A stretch of DNA of 64,000 nucleotides. Source: Telopea speciosissima. Lineage: Eukaryota > Streptophyta > Magnoliopsida > Proteales > Proteaceae. The DNA is taken from assembly GCF_018873765.1 (NCBI RefSeq), contig NC_057918.1:64544871-64608870 (forward strand), in the 5' to 3' direction. Below, piece after piece: positions 46,019 through 58,006 of the stretch (position 1 is its first letter; every line of letters starts with the position of its first letter). Made by a program: the position numbers and the translations under genes. The notes under the pieces were generated by a model. The model saw only the letters and a program-made list of their open reading frames with translations. It was not told the DNA's origin and searched no databases.

Positions 46019-46188
46019 AGGGAAGTAGTTTTCTGGCCGGGAGTGTGGCCTATGCCTGCACTCCCATGAGTCTATCTCTCTCCTCCTCAAAACAAGGAGG
46101 CAGAGGTGTCTTTTCATATGGGGAGGAGAGAGATAGACTCATGGGAGTGCTGGCATAGGCCACACTCCCGGGCAGAGTTCTTTTCCCC
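46019..46188. mobile_element. hAT-type MITE of the AGGGAAGTAGTTCTC family, copy 1
   Basis: A palindrome-like element from agggaagtagttttctgg to ttcttttcccc. Flanks are aaagaata (46011-46018) and gaagaata (46189-46196), 7 of 8 matching. Related copies are at 52226 and 60547. Confidence 0.75.
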
Positions 46189-46222
46189 GAAGAATAAATA
46201 AACCTAAACAAGAGTAAAGCCA

Positions 46223-46320
46223 ACCGCAAGGGGTAGCTCAGTAGGCAAGGACCATGCCCCACAGCTAAGAGGTCATGAGTTTAACTCTCGTTGGGGCCTA
46301 CCTATAAACAATTAAAAAAA
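46223..46320 (+). ncRNA. tRNA-derived SINE, about 98 bp
   Basis: A box tagctcagtaggcaagg (46234-46250) and B-box-like ggtcatgagtttaactc (46271-46287), ending in an A-rich tail. Flanks are agagtaaagcca (46211-46222) and agagtaaaacca (46321-46332), a 12-base duplication with one mismatch. It is not a functional tRNA: the cloverleaf 3' half is missing. Confidence 0.7.
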
Positions 46321-46332
46321 AGAGTAAAACCA

Positions 46333-48590
46333 CCTATATATGAGAATCATTATCTAAAATATTGTCATGCATCCTTTGAACAAACATTTAGATTTTTTGT
46401 TTTTAAATAACATCTAAAGTATCAAAGTCCTGTTCAAAGATATAAACTCCTCAAACTATATAAGAGAAAAAATTCAGAAACCATTCTGAGTATAAATGCA
46501 GTTCTTAAAGAAACAAGGAAATGGATTTCCCTTTTGTACATCTCATACTAAACTAGGTGACATATTCATGGCTTTGATGGATCAAAGATCCTCTAGTCAT
46601 TACATCAAATAACAGGAGTCACAAATGTACTATGAAATAACACAGGAATAAATCTTTATCTATTCTTTTAGTAAGTGATACCAAGCAATAAAAGCTACAC
46701 TAAACAAGCAAAACGAATAGATCTTAAAGAAATAAATAACCCCACAATAAAGTGAAACATACACCATCCATGGATTACACATGCATCTATAACATTATTT
46801 AAAATATTTTAAGATGAGTAAAGAACATACAGAATTGGAATAAAATCCAACTTCGAAAAATAATTACCAAAACCACAACAAAAACCATATAATTAATGTG
46901 TAAATCCACCAATAGCCTAAAGATCTAGATGATAATTAGGACCCATTGATTGTCAAGAAAAAAAAATGTGTCAGAAAGTGAGTTGATTTCCCAAAGAGAG
47001 TCAGTTTCTTACCAGATGTTGTCTCATCTTTCTCAATACAGACCACCAACATTTTCCATATAAAACCAGCAGAAAGTGTAAATTCTTTCAAAAAACTGGC
47101 AGAAAATTAGGGGGGGATTGAGAAAAAGAAAGAAGATATATTTCTCTTTTCTTTTACTGTAATTTATTTATTTATCTTTCCTGTATTGATGCCATGCCAA
47201 AGAGCTGAAATGAAAAAAACAAGGAAGCCTTTATGGAGGAAAAATAAAGGTTTCTAACCTAAAAGTCAAATTTCATGGACATGCATCTTTAACTTCTCCA
47301 AACTTCTAAACTTATTTATTTTACAGAAAATTTCAGAAAGTTTACTAAAAACTTGAAGGTTTTGAAATCAGAGCATTTGGAGTTGAAAACTGGAATAGAA
47401 TGCAATCAAGGGACATATTTCCAGCCATAGGTGTTAAGGAGACCAGGCAACCCAAGGCTTTGGAGTGGTGCCTAGGAAACAAGGCACCCATGTAGGCATT
47501 GCCTAGGCTCCCCAGGCGTGCAATATATGACTAAATGTACTATATAATTCTATATAGTTACACTTATATGTAACATAGAAGCTATGATACACTAAACAAA
47601 GTACAGGATATTATATAAGAAAATTCATCAAAAAACAAAGCAATAAATATAAATCAACGTAATCTCATGAAGAGTCAACAGGGCATGCTGTCACCTTGAA
47701 CCCAAGAAAGAGTTTGGACACCTAGGCGGCGACACCTTGACAACTATGTTTCTAGCAGATCGTGTTTGTACAAATCATAATGCATGTTATTGGTGATACC
47801 ATGAGAATTATAAGTCTCCAGTTAAGTGATGCAAACCATGAACTCTGTCATGTTTCATGACTAGATGCAACCAAAACCAATACTTAAAGGGTGCCACATA
47901 ACCTAATCAGGAAATATAATAAACTGTGGCATCCATTAAACCAACAAATTACATCAAGTTTACTTAGCAGCAGAAAATTGTTAGCAGCACACCCAAATAG
48001 AAAACAACATAGAAAAAAATGTCACGAGTGTCATATTCTGTTTTCAGTTCAAGGAAAATAAGTGTTTTGGGGTGAAGGGTTGAGAGAGAATAAACTTTCT
48101 ATATAGTAAAATTTACAGATTCCACTGAATGTTGCTATCAGTATACAATTCTTGGGAGACTCTGGAGTGTGTAATGGTACAATGTCGAAATATGATTTAT
48201 GAGACGCTGGCTGGGCTTGCCAATTTCGAAGGCCCAAGAAGCAAGATTTGCAGTTCACATCAGAAGAGGGAAAACAAAAAGCTCAGATTCCTGAAACTGT
48301 ACCTTTTAACTCCTCGAACAATGCCCATTTGGTACCAAAGCATTCAATATGCTTAAAACCCATGCCACTCACCCATCTTAGCAGATGACCAGTTTTCACC
48401 AAACCAAATCCATGAATAAAATCATGGGCTTCAGCATCAAACTATGCTTGGTCAAACCTCATTTACATGGAGCTCTTGAACGTGGCCAACCATTCATTTT
48501 ACGACACTTCCAGTAAATTTTTAGGAGATTAGGCCATGGGTGGAAAAAAATTAGCCCTTTGTATCCAAATAATTGTCCAAATTTCTGCTG
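46333..48590. other. 2.2 kb AT-rich intergenic region
   Basis: No gene is recognised. 47430-47545 and 47690-47750 carry ggcgccta/ccaggc-type repeats (gcctaggctccccaggc, cctaggcggcgacacc) that look like remnants of a dispersed repeat also seen at 39050-39095. The end nearest 48590 is the 3' flank of the DUF668 gene; an AATAAA-type signal could not be assigned with confidence. Confidence 0.4.
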
Positions 48591-50249
48591 CTAGCACTCC
48601 AGTAAACCTTTTGCATTAAGGTCTCTTCCAAACCTCCAAATGTAATTGAGGCCCACAAGAAGCTCCGTTATTGCAGCTTCTGTCTTCACCTGATTAGCTA
48701 AGTATAGAGTCTGTATCAGGAACACGTTAGTTCGAGAGACAAAGTTCTGCTGCTCAAAATTCCGCTCAGAATGCCACCTTATCATGTTATGAGCAAGTGG
48801 GGCCAACCATTCTAGTATCCTTGCTAAAGCATCATTCCATTCCGCTGCAAGAACAGCATCACAAAAGGATGAAGCCAAGTTCTTGGCATATGACTTTAGC
48901 CTAGCCCTTAGCGCCATCCTTACACTTGTGGGCAACATATAGTACAGGTCATCTCTTGCATCGGGACCAATCAGGTGGGGATATTTCACTAGCTTCTCTA
49001 TTACAATAATCACATTTGCATAATGGAGTGCTAAAGCAGCACCACCAAGAGTTGATGGAGGAGCATTCAGCAATCTGCGCTTAGAACTGAAGACAGATAC
49101 ATTAGTATGGACTATGCTGCTGTGAGTAAGCAGTTCTGAATTAGTATCTTTTAGTCCATTGAGAATTCCTGAATAAACAACATTGGAATTTCGGAAGCCA
49201 TGACTTACAGGTGCGTAGCTTTGCAATACTGGAATGTCACTTTCACCCGTCATGCATCCTTTGAAAGGGCCTACAGTAGATAACCGCTTTGCTTTTGAAT
49301 GTGGTTTCTTACCATGGGCAGGGGTAGACGAGTTCTCATGAGTATGCTGATGCCTGCTGCTAGTTTTCTGTGTGTCAGAAAGAGGCCCCGATTTTGAAAT
49401 TGCCTTAACTAGAGGACCTGAAGAGAACATTGCTTCGGTTTTCTCACATGGATGAACTGATGGCTGCATCAGCGCAGAACCAGAGTAACTTCGAGAAAGA
49501 TAATATGTACTAAAAACTTTGGGATCATAGAGTCCATCCACAGCTACCTTCTGATTGATTCCAAACACAAGTTTGATCCGCCTGAATATCGTGAACAGAG
49601 ACCTCCCGAGGAGGCGGAATGTGTAATCATAAGTCCTGTTCCATAGAGAGATCTCTCGGAGATACTTCACCTCCTGCCGCTGCCACAAAACCTTCTGCTT
49701 GAACTCAAGTAAGCTTACCCGATTCGGGTCATCCTTACTTGCCTGCATTCTCCTCAGAGTCTGTTCCAGTTCGGCAAGCACTTCCAGCTCTTGATACAAG
49801 TTCGTGCTAATAGCAAAGAATCTCTCCATCTTCTTAACTTTCCCTTCCATCTTCTTCCAGGTGTATTCCCAGCCATATAGATCCTCATCAGTCTTGACAA
49901 GCTCATCAAATGCATTCTCAAACCGCTGCAGTACAGGTTCCGAGGACTTCTTCCCAAACCTAGCCACGGATTTCACTACAAACCACAAGGTTTCAACCAT
50001 TTCAGTAAAGACCAAACCCACAAGGAAATCGTCGTTGTCAGACACAAGCTTCCTGATACCAACCGAATTCATGATCTCTTCCCTAAATCTGACTGTATGC
50101 TTATCGCTCAGACATTCCCATAAATGAACCACCTGTGACATCAAGTTTGCAACTTCAAATGCCAACACACCAATAGTGACTCTTTCATGTTCAGGGTTAT
50201 TTCTCCACGAATTCTTCCATAAACTACTAAACCACGACTCTGTCGACAT
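48591..50249 (-). CDS. DUF3475/DUF668 protein (PSI1-related family)
   Basis: One uninterrupted coding exon of 552 codons. Residues about 26-82 form DUF3475 (VTIGVLAFEVANLMSQVVHL and onward); about 395-490 form DUF668 (TLGGAALALHYANVIIVIEK, PTSVRMALRARLKSYAKNLA, ILEWLAPLAHNMIRWHSERN). Between them is a helical region (EVLAELEQTLRRM, SLWNRTYDYTFRLLGRSLFT) and a Ser-rich linker. The family includes PSK SIMULATOR proteins and shorter relatives such as Arabidopsis At5g04550, which this resembles in layout; they are linked to growth and membrane association, with no known enzyme activity. The N-terminus is MSTESW and lacks the MGxxxS myristoylation signal of PSI1. A 5'-UTR intron is likely: donor at 50626 (cg|gtgagtt) and acceptor (ttgaag) just before the ATG. 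Confidence 0.9.
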   Translation of the reverse strand: MSTESWFSSLWKNSWRNNPEHERVTIGVLAFEVANLMSQVVHLWECLSDKHTVRFREEIMNSVGIRKLVSDNDDFLVGLVFTEMVETLWFVVKSVARFGKKSSEPVLQRFENAFDELVKTDEDLYGWEYTWKKMEGKVKKMERFFAISTNLYQELEVLAELEQTLRRMQASKDDPNRVSLLEFKQKVLWQRQEVKYLREISLWNRTYDYTFRLLGRSLFTIFRRIKLVFGINQKVAVDGLYDPKVFSTYYLSRSYSGSALMQPSVHPCEKTEAMFSSGPLVKAISKSGPLSDTQKTSSRHQHTHENSSTPAHGKKPHSKAKRLSTVGPFKGCMTGESDIPVLQSYAPVSHGFRNSNVVYSGILNGLKDTNSELLTHSSIVHTNVSVFSSKRRLLNAPPSTLGGAALALHYANVIIVIEKLVKYPHLIGPDARDDLYYMLPTSVRMALRARLKSYAKNLASSFCDAVLAAEWNDALARILEWLAPLAHNMIRWHSERNFEQQNFVSRTNVFLIQTLYLANQVKTEAAITELLVGLNYIWRFGRDLNAKGLLEC

Positions 50250-50940
50250 CTTGCTTCAATTAAAGAAAAAAAAAATAACAGATCTAACAATTTCTGCATC
50301 AAAACGAAAACATAAGAAACAATCAAACATACAGGTCAGCAATTAAGCAATCAAGTCACCGCCTTCCTGATCTAGCAGCTACTCATAATTACTTCAACAT
50401 CACCAAATTCTACTTGTATAAAGGAAAAAATGAAAATAAGATGGCAGGAAAAACTGCAGATAGTGAAAATCGAATTTCACCATAAAACAACTGCTCCCAA
50501 CCTCAATTCCCCACATAAATCTCGAGATTCAAATCTGAATTTATATGCAAATGCAGTCAAATAAAGTAATGCTAGAACAATCAAAACGAAAAAAGAATCA
50601 AATAAGAAAAGCTTAGAACTCACCGAATCTTCACAGAAGAATGAATGAACTACGGAATCCCTCGTCCTCGTGGGAAAGATATTCGGAAAATGGAGCAGTA
50701 GAAAGGAAAAAAAGAAAGTAGAGTGGCTTTACATAAAGCGGATTCAAAAGAAAACAGCTGGGAAGCTGCAATGGCTGAGGGAGTGAGTGAGAGAGGTTGT
50801 CTCTGCAGCAAAACCCAGTGAGCGAAAGCCGAAATTTTCAGATTTAAGAATGTAAAACAGTAATGCCGGCGTCAGATAAGGCGCGAATGCTGTAGAAGGA
50901 GGTAAGAACTAAGAACTAAGAACTAAGAACTAAGACAGCT
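50250..50940 (-). promoter_or_regulatory. 5' UTR, leader intron and promoter region of the DUF668 gene
   Basis: Reading on the minus strand, a donor cg|gtgagttc lies near 50626 and an acceptor with a pyrimidine-rich tract (tttttttctttaattgaag) near 50256. A CT/GA-rich segment (50770-50800) precedes it, as in many plant leaders. An aagaact microsatellite of about four units lies at 50905-50935. A TATA box was not assigned. Confidence 0.5.
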
Positions 50941-51397
50941 GTGCTGTTTAAGGTGGTAGTTTTACGGTTACTGTGTGACTGTGTGAGTAAAACTTAACAA
51001 ACAAAGCAGGGTGGGATCGCCGATTTGGGTTGTGGTCCATGCGAGGGCTTTGCGGCTTTGTACTTCCGCATATTACGGTGTGAAAAGGAAGAAACGATAT
51101 TCTGCTTTAGGGTTTACACACTTTTTAGTTTTTACACTTATGGTTCGTCATTTCGGTATCGATGTATCGGATCGGTCTCAGAATCAGTCTTGATATCACG
51201 ACTATCGCTTGGAATTGGGTCAATTTGGATGAATTTATCCCTACTTTTTAATTTAAAAAATTAGTTTTTATTACTTTTTTACCCTTGGTCGTACAAGTGG
51301 ATCGATATCGGATTGGGATCTATCTCAGTTGATATCAATCTGATCTGTATAATATCAGCCGATCTGATCCGAGATTACAAACCATACTTACACTTAT
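50941..51397. other. Intergenic stretch with gatatcgg-type repeats
   Basis: Degenerate atcggat/gatatc repeats at 51155-51375 resemble 51930-52025 and 59700-59900. They probably derive from one dispersed repeat family. No gene is seen. Confidence 0.4.
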
Positions 51398-51882
51398 TAA
51401 GAGTGCAAGTTTGGCCCTAACAGTCTGAGTCGCCCCCGAGCCTGAGTAGGGTCTAGGTTGAGATATCTGGACCCTGGGCAGAGGTTAGGATTGGGAATTT
51501 TTGAATCTGAGTCAGGGCCAAGTCGGGTCAAGGTTGAGGCCTTGGGTTGAGCCCAAGCCAACCCGAACCTATCTTCTACTTTCTGTTCTTTGTTTTTCTC
51601 CCTTTCTTCTTCTTCTTCTCCTTCCTCTTTTTCTTCTTCTTTCATCCTCATCTTCTTCTTTCCTCTTCTTCTTCCTAGCAAGGCCAGCCTATGCATCTCC
51701 TTCCCCCACTCCTCCATGGTCAGAACCAATCAGGGTCAACCCTATCCGACCCTGAGGATGGGTCAAAACTGGAGTTTTCTGGCCCTGAGTCAGGGTCGGG
51801 TCGGACCTGACCAAACTAAAGGGATTCAAGATTGGGCTGGGTTTTAAAAGACTTGACCTAACCCGATCCTGTTGCAGCCCTA
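51398..51882. mobile_element. hAT-type MITE (485 bp), TSD ACACTTAT/ACACTTAA
   Basis: The left end taagagtgcaagtttggccc matches the complement of the right end (ctgttgcagccctta-type, read as tagggctgcaacaggatcgg). The 8-base flanks acacttat (51390-51397) and acacttaa (51883-51890) match at 7 of 8. The middle is a TTC-rich tract (51596-51675) that gives long but meaningless open frames. Confidence 0.75.
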
Positions 51883-52225
51883 ACACTTAATAAATGAAAC
51901 GCAACATGGGTCTCGATCCAGATCAGGGATTTAGGGATCGGTATGGGATACAATGTCGGTTTCGATTCTCGAGCAATATCAATCCGATATTGATCCGGAT
52001 CGGTCCATATCTGACGGATTTGTCTTTGGGTTCATTGAAAATCTTTTTATTTTATTATTATTATTATTATTTTACCCTTGGTTCGTTTATGGGATCAACC
52101 AAGAATCAGTATTGGCCCTCTACTAATACTGACATGAATTGATCTATCTAATTAATCCGATACCGATTACTACAACCATGTTTCGAATCGGGATTAGGAT
52201 TAGTTCAGATCACTTGATTTATTTA
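51883..52225. other. Short intergenic stretch
   Basis: It includes gatatc/atccgat repeats (51930-52030) and a TTA microsatellite at 52046-52075. No gene is seen. Confidence 0.4.
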
Positions 52226-52392
52226 AGGGAAAAAGTTCTCTGTCCGGGAGTGTGGCCTATGCCAGCACTCCTGTGAGTCTGTCTCTCTCCTCTGTATGTG
52301 AAAAGACATCTCTGCCCCCTTCTTTGGAGGAGAGAGATAGACATATAGGAGTACTGCAGTAGACCACACTCCCGGACGGAGAACTACTTCCC
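52226..52392. mobile_element. hAT-type MITE, same family as 46019, copy 2
   Basis: Begins agggaaaaagttctctgtcc and ends ggacggagaactacttccc. Flanks are tttattta (52218-52225) and tttatttt (52393-52400). The interior is palindromic around gacatctctgcccccttc. Confidence 0.85.
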
Positions 52393-53825
52393 TTTATTTT
52401 ATTTATAAGTTTTTTTTTTTTCCACACCGTGAAGAAATTTACTAATTTAAGTTATTAACTGCTTAGATCACTTCTTCCCTGGTATGCTATTTTAAGGAAT
52501 GATAATCATTGAATCACACCACATTTGACTACGGCCGACGGGCCGACCAATGCGAGCAAATTCCATTGACCGGGAAAAAGAAATTTTGTTGATGCTAATT
52601 TTTGTTGCTCTTTTACCAAAAATAATATACTTAAATTTATGTAATTACAAGGGGACTCTTAATTGATGAAATTACATAACAACCCTTAGGCCCCGTTTGG
52701 ATAACGGGAAAGGTGGGGGTGGGATTGTTGTGAAATGGATCCACATGTTAGTGGAGTGATCAACAAAAATGGTGAAGGTGGAGGGGGTATAACTTGTCCA
52801 TCAAAATATTGTTTGTATTGCTTGATAGAGTTACAATAGAAAAAATAGGGTTATTGGATATGCCGCCAATTTTCGATAAGTTAATAATATACATCAATCA
52901 CAGGGTTGGACACAGGAAGATAAGAGGATCTTTTCCAAAAAAAGAAGAGAGAGGATGACACGTTTTTTTTTATGATAGAAAAACCTCTATTAATTAAACA
53001 TAATAGGTACAGTAAAGATAGTTCTAAGGATGATAAACTCTTAAGTCTAGCATAATAAGAGAGAATATGGGCTGGTTGGATATAGAGCCTCGATTGGTTA
53101 AGAACAATCACAAAAGAAAACAAAGTTAAATTAGATTTTACATCAAACAACAAATGAAAAAAAGTGCCCATGGCCAAGGGTGTTCATCCATATCCGATAG
53201 CCACTGTGAAATCTCCAACGAATTAGTCCAAATTTCTAATTTCTGGTATACCAGAAGGAGTGCTTTTTTTTATTCCTTGTAAGAGTCCCCAAAGTTATGT
53301 TTCCTGTGCTGTTCCTATAGGGCCAAAGTTCATTGAGACTGCAATAAACGTATTACTAGAAATTATAATTGAACCCGAAGATGACACATGTTGGGCACCT
53401 TAACGGTGTGCCCAACATTTTTCCATTGTATTTTTTCCCAAAAACATAAATGGGACCCACACTAACTTATGTGTACAATTGCGTTGAAGTCTCTATAACA
53501 AATAGCGAAGAAAGTTGTTCACCAAGTTAACGTCTGGTTCCCCCCCCCCCTCTCCTTAACTACAAATTTAATAATGAAAAAAGGGAGAGGGATAGGCATA
53601 GCATCCGTGTGCAATAAGGTAGTAGGTAGCACCAATGGAGGCACGAGATGAGGTACTATACAGGAGGGATAGTGGTCATTTCAAAGGCAGAGATAGACAG
53701 ACATAGTCAGCACTAGCTTATGGTATATGTGTCCAGCTTTTTCCCATGAAAAATTTATGTATGCAGTTCCACTAGCACACACCCTCTCACAGTCTCTCTT
53801 ACTTGACCATGTGGGTAACTTATAT
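52393..53825. other. Intergenic region with Tourist-like start and C-tract
   Basis: ttaggccccgtttggataac at 52688 resembles a Tourist-type MITE end, but no matching right end was found. A minus-strand frame at 52881-53177 has no recognisable motif. A C-homopolymer lies at 53541-53550. The short palindrome ttgggcaccttaacggtgtgcccaa lies near 53394 (quoted in part: ttgggcacc..ggtgtgcccaa). Confidence 0.4.
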
Positions 53826-54240
53826 CTAGGAATGTAAATGGATAACCGAAAATCCGAATTTGATCCACATCTGTATCCGTTTAGAGACATCCGTATTCGT
53901 TTAGAGATATCCGAAAAAAAATCCAAACACTTAATAAAAAAAATTTAAATAAATAATGATCTTGAGGGTTTTTGAAGATTCAACAAGTTCTAGAATATAA
54001 GGAAAAGAGAATCATGATCTAATAGATATGGATTGGGAATGAATTGTATCCGCTAGGGAGAGGAAGGTCCGGGTTACACAAGACAGAGATGCAAACGGAT
54101 GGTCAAAAATCTGAATTCGATCCGCATCTGAATTCATACGAATTCGTTTAGAGTTCTCCGTATTCGGCCAGGGAATATCCAGATCTGATCACATCCGATC
54201 CGTATCCGAGCCGAATCTGATCCGTTTACATCATATTTAT
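53826..54240. mobile_element. Decayed hAT MITE sequences (taggaatgtaaatgg type)
   Basis: Two starts of the same general type (taggaatgtaaatggata at about 53828 and agagatgcaaacggatgg at about 54085) are followed by ccgtatc/cgtttaga repeats. One possible right end is ccgtttacatca at about 54222. Boundaries and duplications are unclear, so this may be two partial elements. Confidence 0.5.
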
Positions 54241-55150
54241 ATACAACACATGACACTCCCTCCCACATATCCATTGACTTGACATGAGGGATGCCAATAC
54301 ATGTGGACCGCGTGTAGATTCCTCCCCCTTTGTATATCCTCTCTCTTGGATATCCATGGGCCTTATTGGTAGTTTTATACATTCTCTCTTTAGTCTTGAA
54401 TTTTTAAATAAGTTTATTTTGTCATCAAGCAAATTTCATTTGAATTAGAATTTGACTTGTGTAAGTAGATTTTGGGATCTATTTGACCACAAAATTTAAG
54501 TCTCATATGACTTGCCAAGTGAAAATAAATGTGTATATCACGTCTCAAAATTTAAAAAAAAATTTGCATAAATATTGGAAATTTCTTAGTTTGAGCAAGC
54601 CAATGAGCATTTTCTCCTTTGTGTATATTGTAAGAAACTACTAATACTATTTAATCCCTCCCCCCCCCACCCCCGAAAAAAGAAAAAAAAAAGGAAAAGG
54701 GAAAAGAGCACTACTTGGTTGTGCGTCTTGTGTGGTTCTAGAAATTACCGCCTTGCCCCATGTAAAGGCGAAAATCCCAATCATCCAAGGCGCTTTGTGT
54801 GTCTAGGCGTGAAAACCAAGCAAGACACACGACCGGATAACATTCTATTACCCAAAAATAAAATATTGTACTAATAGTCTAATATTGTTTTATGGTTTTG
54901 ACTTATGGAAAGTAAATTAAGTTAGTTATATTTTGTTTAATGATTTTTTGACACTTCAAAGTGAGGGGTGAAAAATAGCTAGCAACCGTAAAGGGGACCA
55001 TTCTCATATTGGGACTACCTTAGATCACCCTAAATTCAAGATATTAGAGGCAGTGCTTTTTAAATTTCCCTAAATCAGTCAAGATCTTGTACAATTAATA
55101 CACACACACACAAAAAAAGTGTCGAAAATTTGTGGTTATTATTTAATAAA
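54241..55150. other. Intergenic region
   Basis: A C-tract lies at 54659-54670. A segment with mirror-like ends (tggttgtgcgtcttgtgtgg at 54717, caagacacacgacc at 54820) may be a small MITE. No gene is seen. Confidence 0.4.
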
Positions 55151-55285
55151 AGGGGCGCTGTTCTCTATGTCGCAGCGCAGCCTACGCCCAAACACATGGG
55201 GGTGGGCACAATTACCACCCTGCCCCTGCACAGGTTGCCCATGTGCCCAGCGCAAGCTGCGCTGTGGCAGAGAGAACATTCTCCC
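55151..55285. mobile_element. Small MITE (135 bp), TSD TTAATAAA
   Basis: Begins aggggcgctgttctctatgt and ends cagagagaacattctccc. The perfect 8-base duplication ttaataaa lies at 55143-55150 and 55286-55293. Termini resemble the AGGGA..TCTC family at 46019, 52226 and 60547, but the interior differs (cgcagcgcagcc..gcgcaagctgcgc). Confidence 0.85.
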
Positions 55286-55617
55286 TTAATAAAATAATAC
55301 CAAATCCAGTGTATCTTCTCACATTGAAAATAAAGTTGTATCAAATTCTAGATATGACCAACCCATTCAATATTTGTGTAAAATGACCTTCTTTTTTATT
55401 ATCCTTAATTAATTAGCACATAAAAGAAATAGTGTTAGACAATTGAAACTTTGGGCTCAATATTTAACAAAATATTTATCAAATGCACTATATCTTCTCA
55501 CATTGGTATGACACTATAACCATCCTATTCTTTTTTTTTTAAGGTAGAAGTATGACCATCCTATTCAATATTTAATAAAATGACTTCCACCATCATTATT
55601 ATTATTATTATTATGAT
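55286..55617. other. AT-rich stretch between two MITEs
   Basis: It contains two related segments (ttctcacatt.. at 55316 and 55496; ccattcaatattt.. at 55361 and 55559), i.e. a local imperfect direct repeat of about 190 bases. A T-tract lies at 55531-55540 and an ATT microsatellite at 55596-55612. Confidence 0.5.
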
Positions 55618-55807
55618 AGGGAGAAAGAACGCCACCTAGTCGCACAGCGCATGCTGTCCCTACACCCAGACACAAGGGCGCATAATGACCGCCACACCCC
55701 TTCGAAAGATGGAAATGACCAGGGATGCGACAATCATTTTGCATGCTCTCGTGTTAGGGCGCACGGACAGCATGCGCTGCATGCGACTGGGTGGCATTCT
55801 CTTTCCC
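55618..55807. mobile_element. MITE (190 bp) related to 55151
   Basis: Begins agggagaaagaacgccacct and ends gggtggcattctctttccc; inverted termini of about 35 bases (cgcacagcgcatgctgtcc against ggacagcatgcgctgcatgcg, partial). No clear duplication at the flanks. Confidence 0.7.
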
Positions 55808-55929
55808 TAACAAATAAAGATCACTAGATATTTAGTTAGATGCAATTTGGACTGATGGAATCCAGCCTCTCCACTATTATGTGACTTTGAAATTTGGTAG
55901 GGTTTGGTAGTGACTGATCTGATTTAGAG

Positions 55930-56330
55930 GTCATTGGAATTATGAATTGTTGCATTGTCTATTTCCCTCATATCTTGTTAGGGCTATTGTTAAAACTTCT
56001 ATTGTTGATTCCTCTCTTCTTAATGACAGTTGGTTTTGTTCATTATCTCACATTGGTAGTTTAAATACCTGCATTATTGGTAATTTTCTTTTTTTTTAAA
56101 TAAGTTTGGTGGCAGATCCCAACAAGACCATATGAAGATTTGGAAAGCCATATGGAAACTTAAAATTCACCCCATTTCAATTTTTATTTTTTTGTGAAAT
56201 TTTTTTTGGAGGTGTTGTAAGATAGAGTGGTTAGTATCATAAATATTGATCCACTTTGTCCCTTTTGTAACCTTAACTTGAAAATGCCTTATGGCACCTT
56301 TTTTTATTTTCTAATTTTTGTAAATATTGG
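55930..56330 (+). pseudogene. Decayed LINE-type zf-RVT region
   Basis: Short frames read LFPSYLVRAIVKTSIVDSSL, then NDSWFCSL, then MKIWKAIWKLKIHPI, and finally RVVSIINIDPLCPFCNLNLK with GTFF. This follows the order of the plant zinc-binding region after a non-LTR reverse transcriptase (IWKLxxPPK, RRxxxxDPxCPxCxxxxE, HxFF). Stops and small indels are frequent. No RT core is seen, so this is only a plausible remnant. Confidence 0.45.
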
Positions 56331-58006
56331 TCTCATTGGTATCGATAGAGAATATTCAATACTGATTTCTAAATCCCTGTTCCTAACCTAATAAGTCTCA
56401 TTTTTTTTTCTCGCTGGGCTATTCATTTGTTACTTAAATCATATTTTTGTTTTGTTCTCATGAGTTGTGGATTTTCAGGGAACTTGCTGGCACCAAAGGC
56501 TAGAGGCATCTTGCAGAGTCTACAACAACCGATGCAAAAGGATACCAGCGAGTAGAAGTTTTGATAGATAAGTTGATCTGGTTACATGGCTCACGCAAGA
56601 TAATCAAGCTGGGTGGCCTTTAGGTTTGTTTCATATTCTATTGATAATTTTTTTATTTATTTTAAAAAATGGATGTAACAGTCACTCTTAAGGATGCTTA
56701 TTTTGTATCGATAATTAGTAGGATAACATATCTAAGGCTAGAAATGGCAAAAAAAAATATTTTTGTTGATTAATTTATTTTTCATTAAACATAAAAAAAA
56801 AATAATTATTATGTAAAATGATTTCAATTTTTTTATTTATTATTTTTACACAATACTCTAACATCCCACTATGCTTATGAAAATACAATTTAGTTTGATG
56901 GACTCCTAGCCTCCAATAATATATGAATTTGAAAAAAATGGTAGTGGTATTGCAAAACGTGTAGTGAACTGATGCCATTCTTGGTAGTTGGTATGGTATT
57001 ATAAATATTAATTATTTTTAAATGTCTGATCCACCTCTTTAATAAAACTAAATAAAAATAAATAAAAAACTGTGTTCATCCAAAGCTTACCTCCTCACTT
57101 AACCAGCCTTAGTGTGTACCACGAATTGTATTGGTGTCGAAAGACATGTTCCCCAAACCAGGACAAAAGAGTGAATCATATCTATATGTGGAACCAAATT
57201 CACATTTAGGCTCTCCTTTGATTGCAAGCAAAAGGAAGGGAAGAGAATGATATATAAATTGATTTTTTATTACAAGTAAGAGGAAGGGAAGGAAAGGGAA
57301 GTGGAAAACTTTGTAATCATGATTGTAATCTACTTTAGTGCACGAGGGTCTTGTCCTGCAGGGTTTGGGAAGGGTCATAATGTACACAGCCTTACCCCTA
57401 TTTTTGTAGAATGACTGCTTAAAACTCTTACCATAAATTCATAATTGATAATTATAGTTTTTATATATAATATTTATTTTTCTTTCAAATCAAAGGGACT
57501 TGAATGCAATATAAAATAAAATTTAATAATTATATTTTGAATGTTTTGGGTTAGTTACATAATCTGATGATCATAATAGCTAACTATTAGGTAATAATAA
57601 AAAAAAAAAATCAATTTTATATTTGATTTAAGTTCACTTCTCTTCCTTTTATTTCCCTTGCAATGGAGTCTTAATGTGTTTGTAGATTTTGAACCTCTCG
57701 AAAAAAAAAAGAGTGGTGGATTATTTGTAAGAAAAAAAAAAAGTCAAGAGTAATTTTGTAATCGTCCAATACAGGACCACACCCGTCCATGACTAAATGG
57801 GATTTTCTTATTGATACAATTTGTAACCTTATTTTTATCCCTTATTTTATTTTAAAATTTATTTAATGTAGGAGTAAAAAAGATTTCGCAAAAAGTTGAA
57901 AATCATTCAATGCAATATTTAATGTAGTTTCTCTGTGAAATTATAGATTTACCCTCATTAAAAAAAAAAAAAAAACTACATCAAATATTTTTGAGAATAA
58001 GACAAG
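56331..58006. other. AT-rich intergenic region
   Basis: No gene is seen. At 57350-57410, gcagggtttgggaagggtca followed by cagccttacccctatttttg resembles the conserved body of Au-type SINEs on the minus strand, decayed. Several A-tracts lie at 57600, 57700, 57730 and 57960. Confidence 0.35.

Noticed and set aside
46223-46320. A tRNA gene
   Set aside because: A and B boxes are present but the acceptor stem and 3' half are missing; the 12-base duplication and A-rich tail fit a SINE.
51501-51847. Long Phe/Leu/Ser-rich or Lys/Glu-rich ORFs
   Set aside because: Produced by a TTC/GAA-rich tract within a hAT MITE.
52881-53177. Minus-strand 98-codon ORF
   Set aside because: No recognisable motif, AT-rich and isolated; not supported as a gene.
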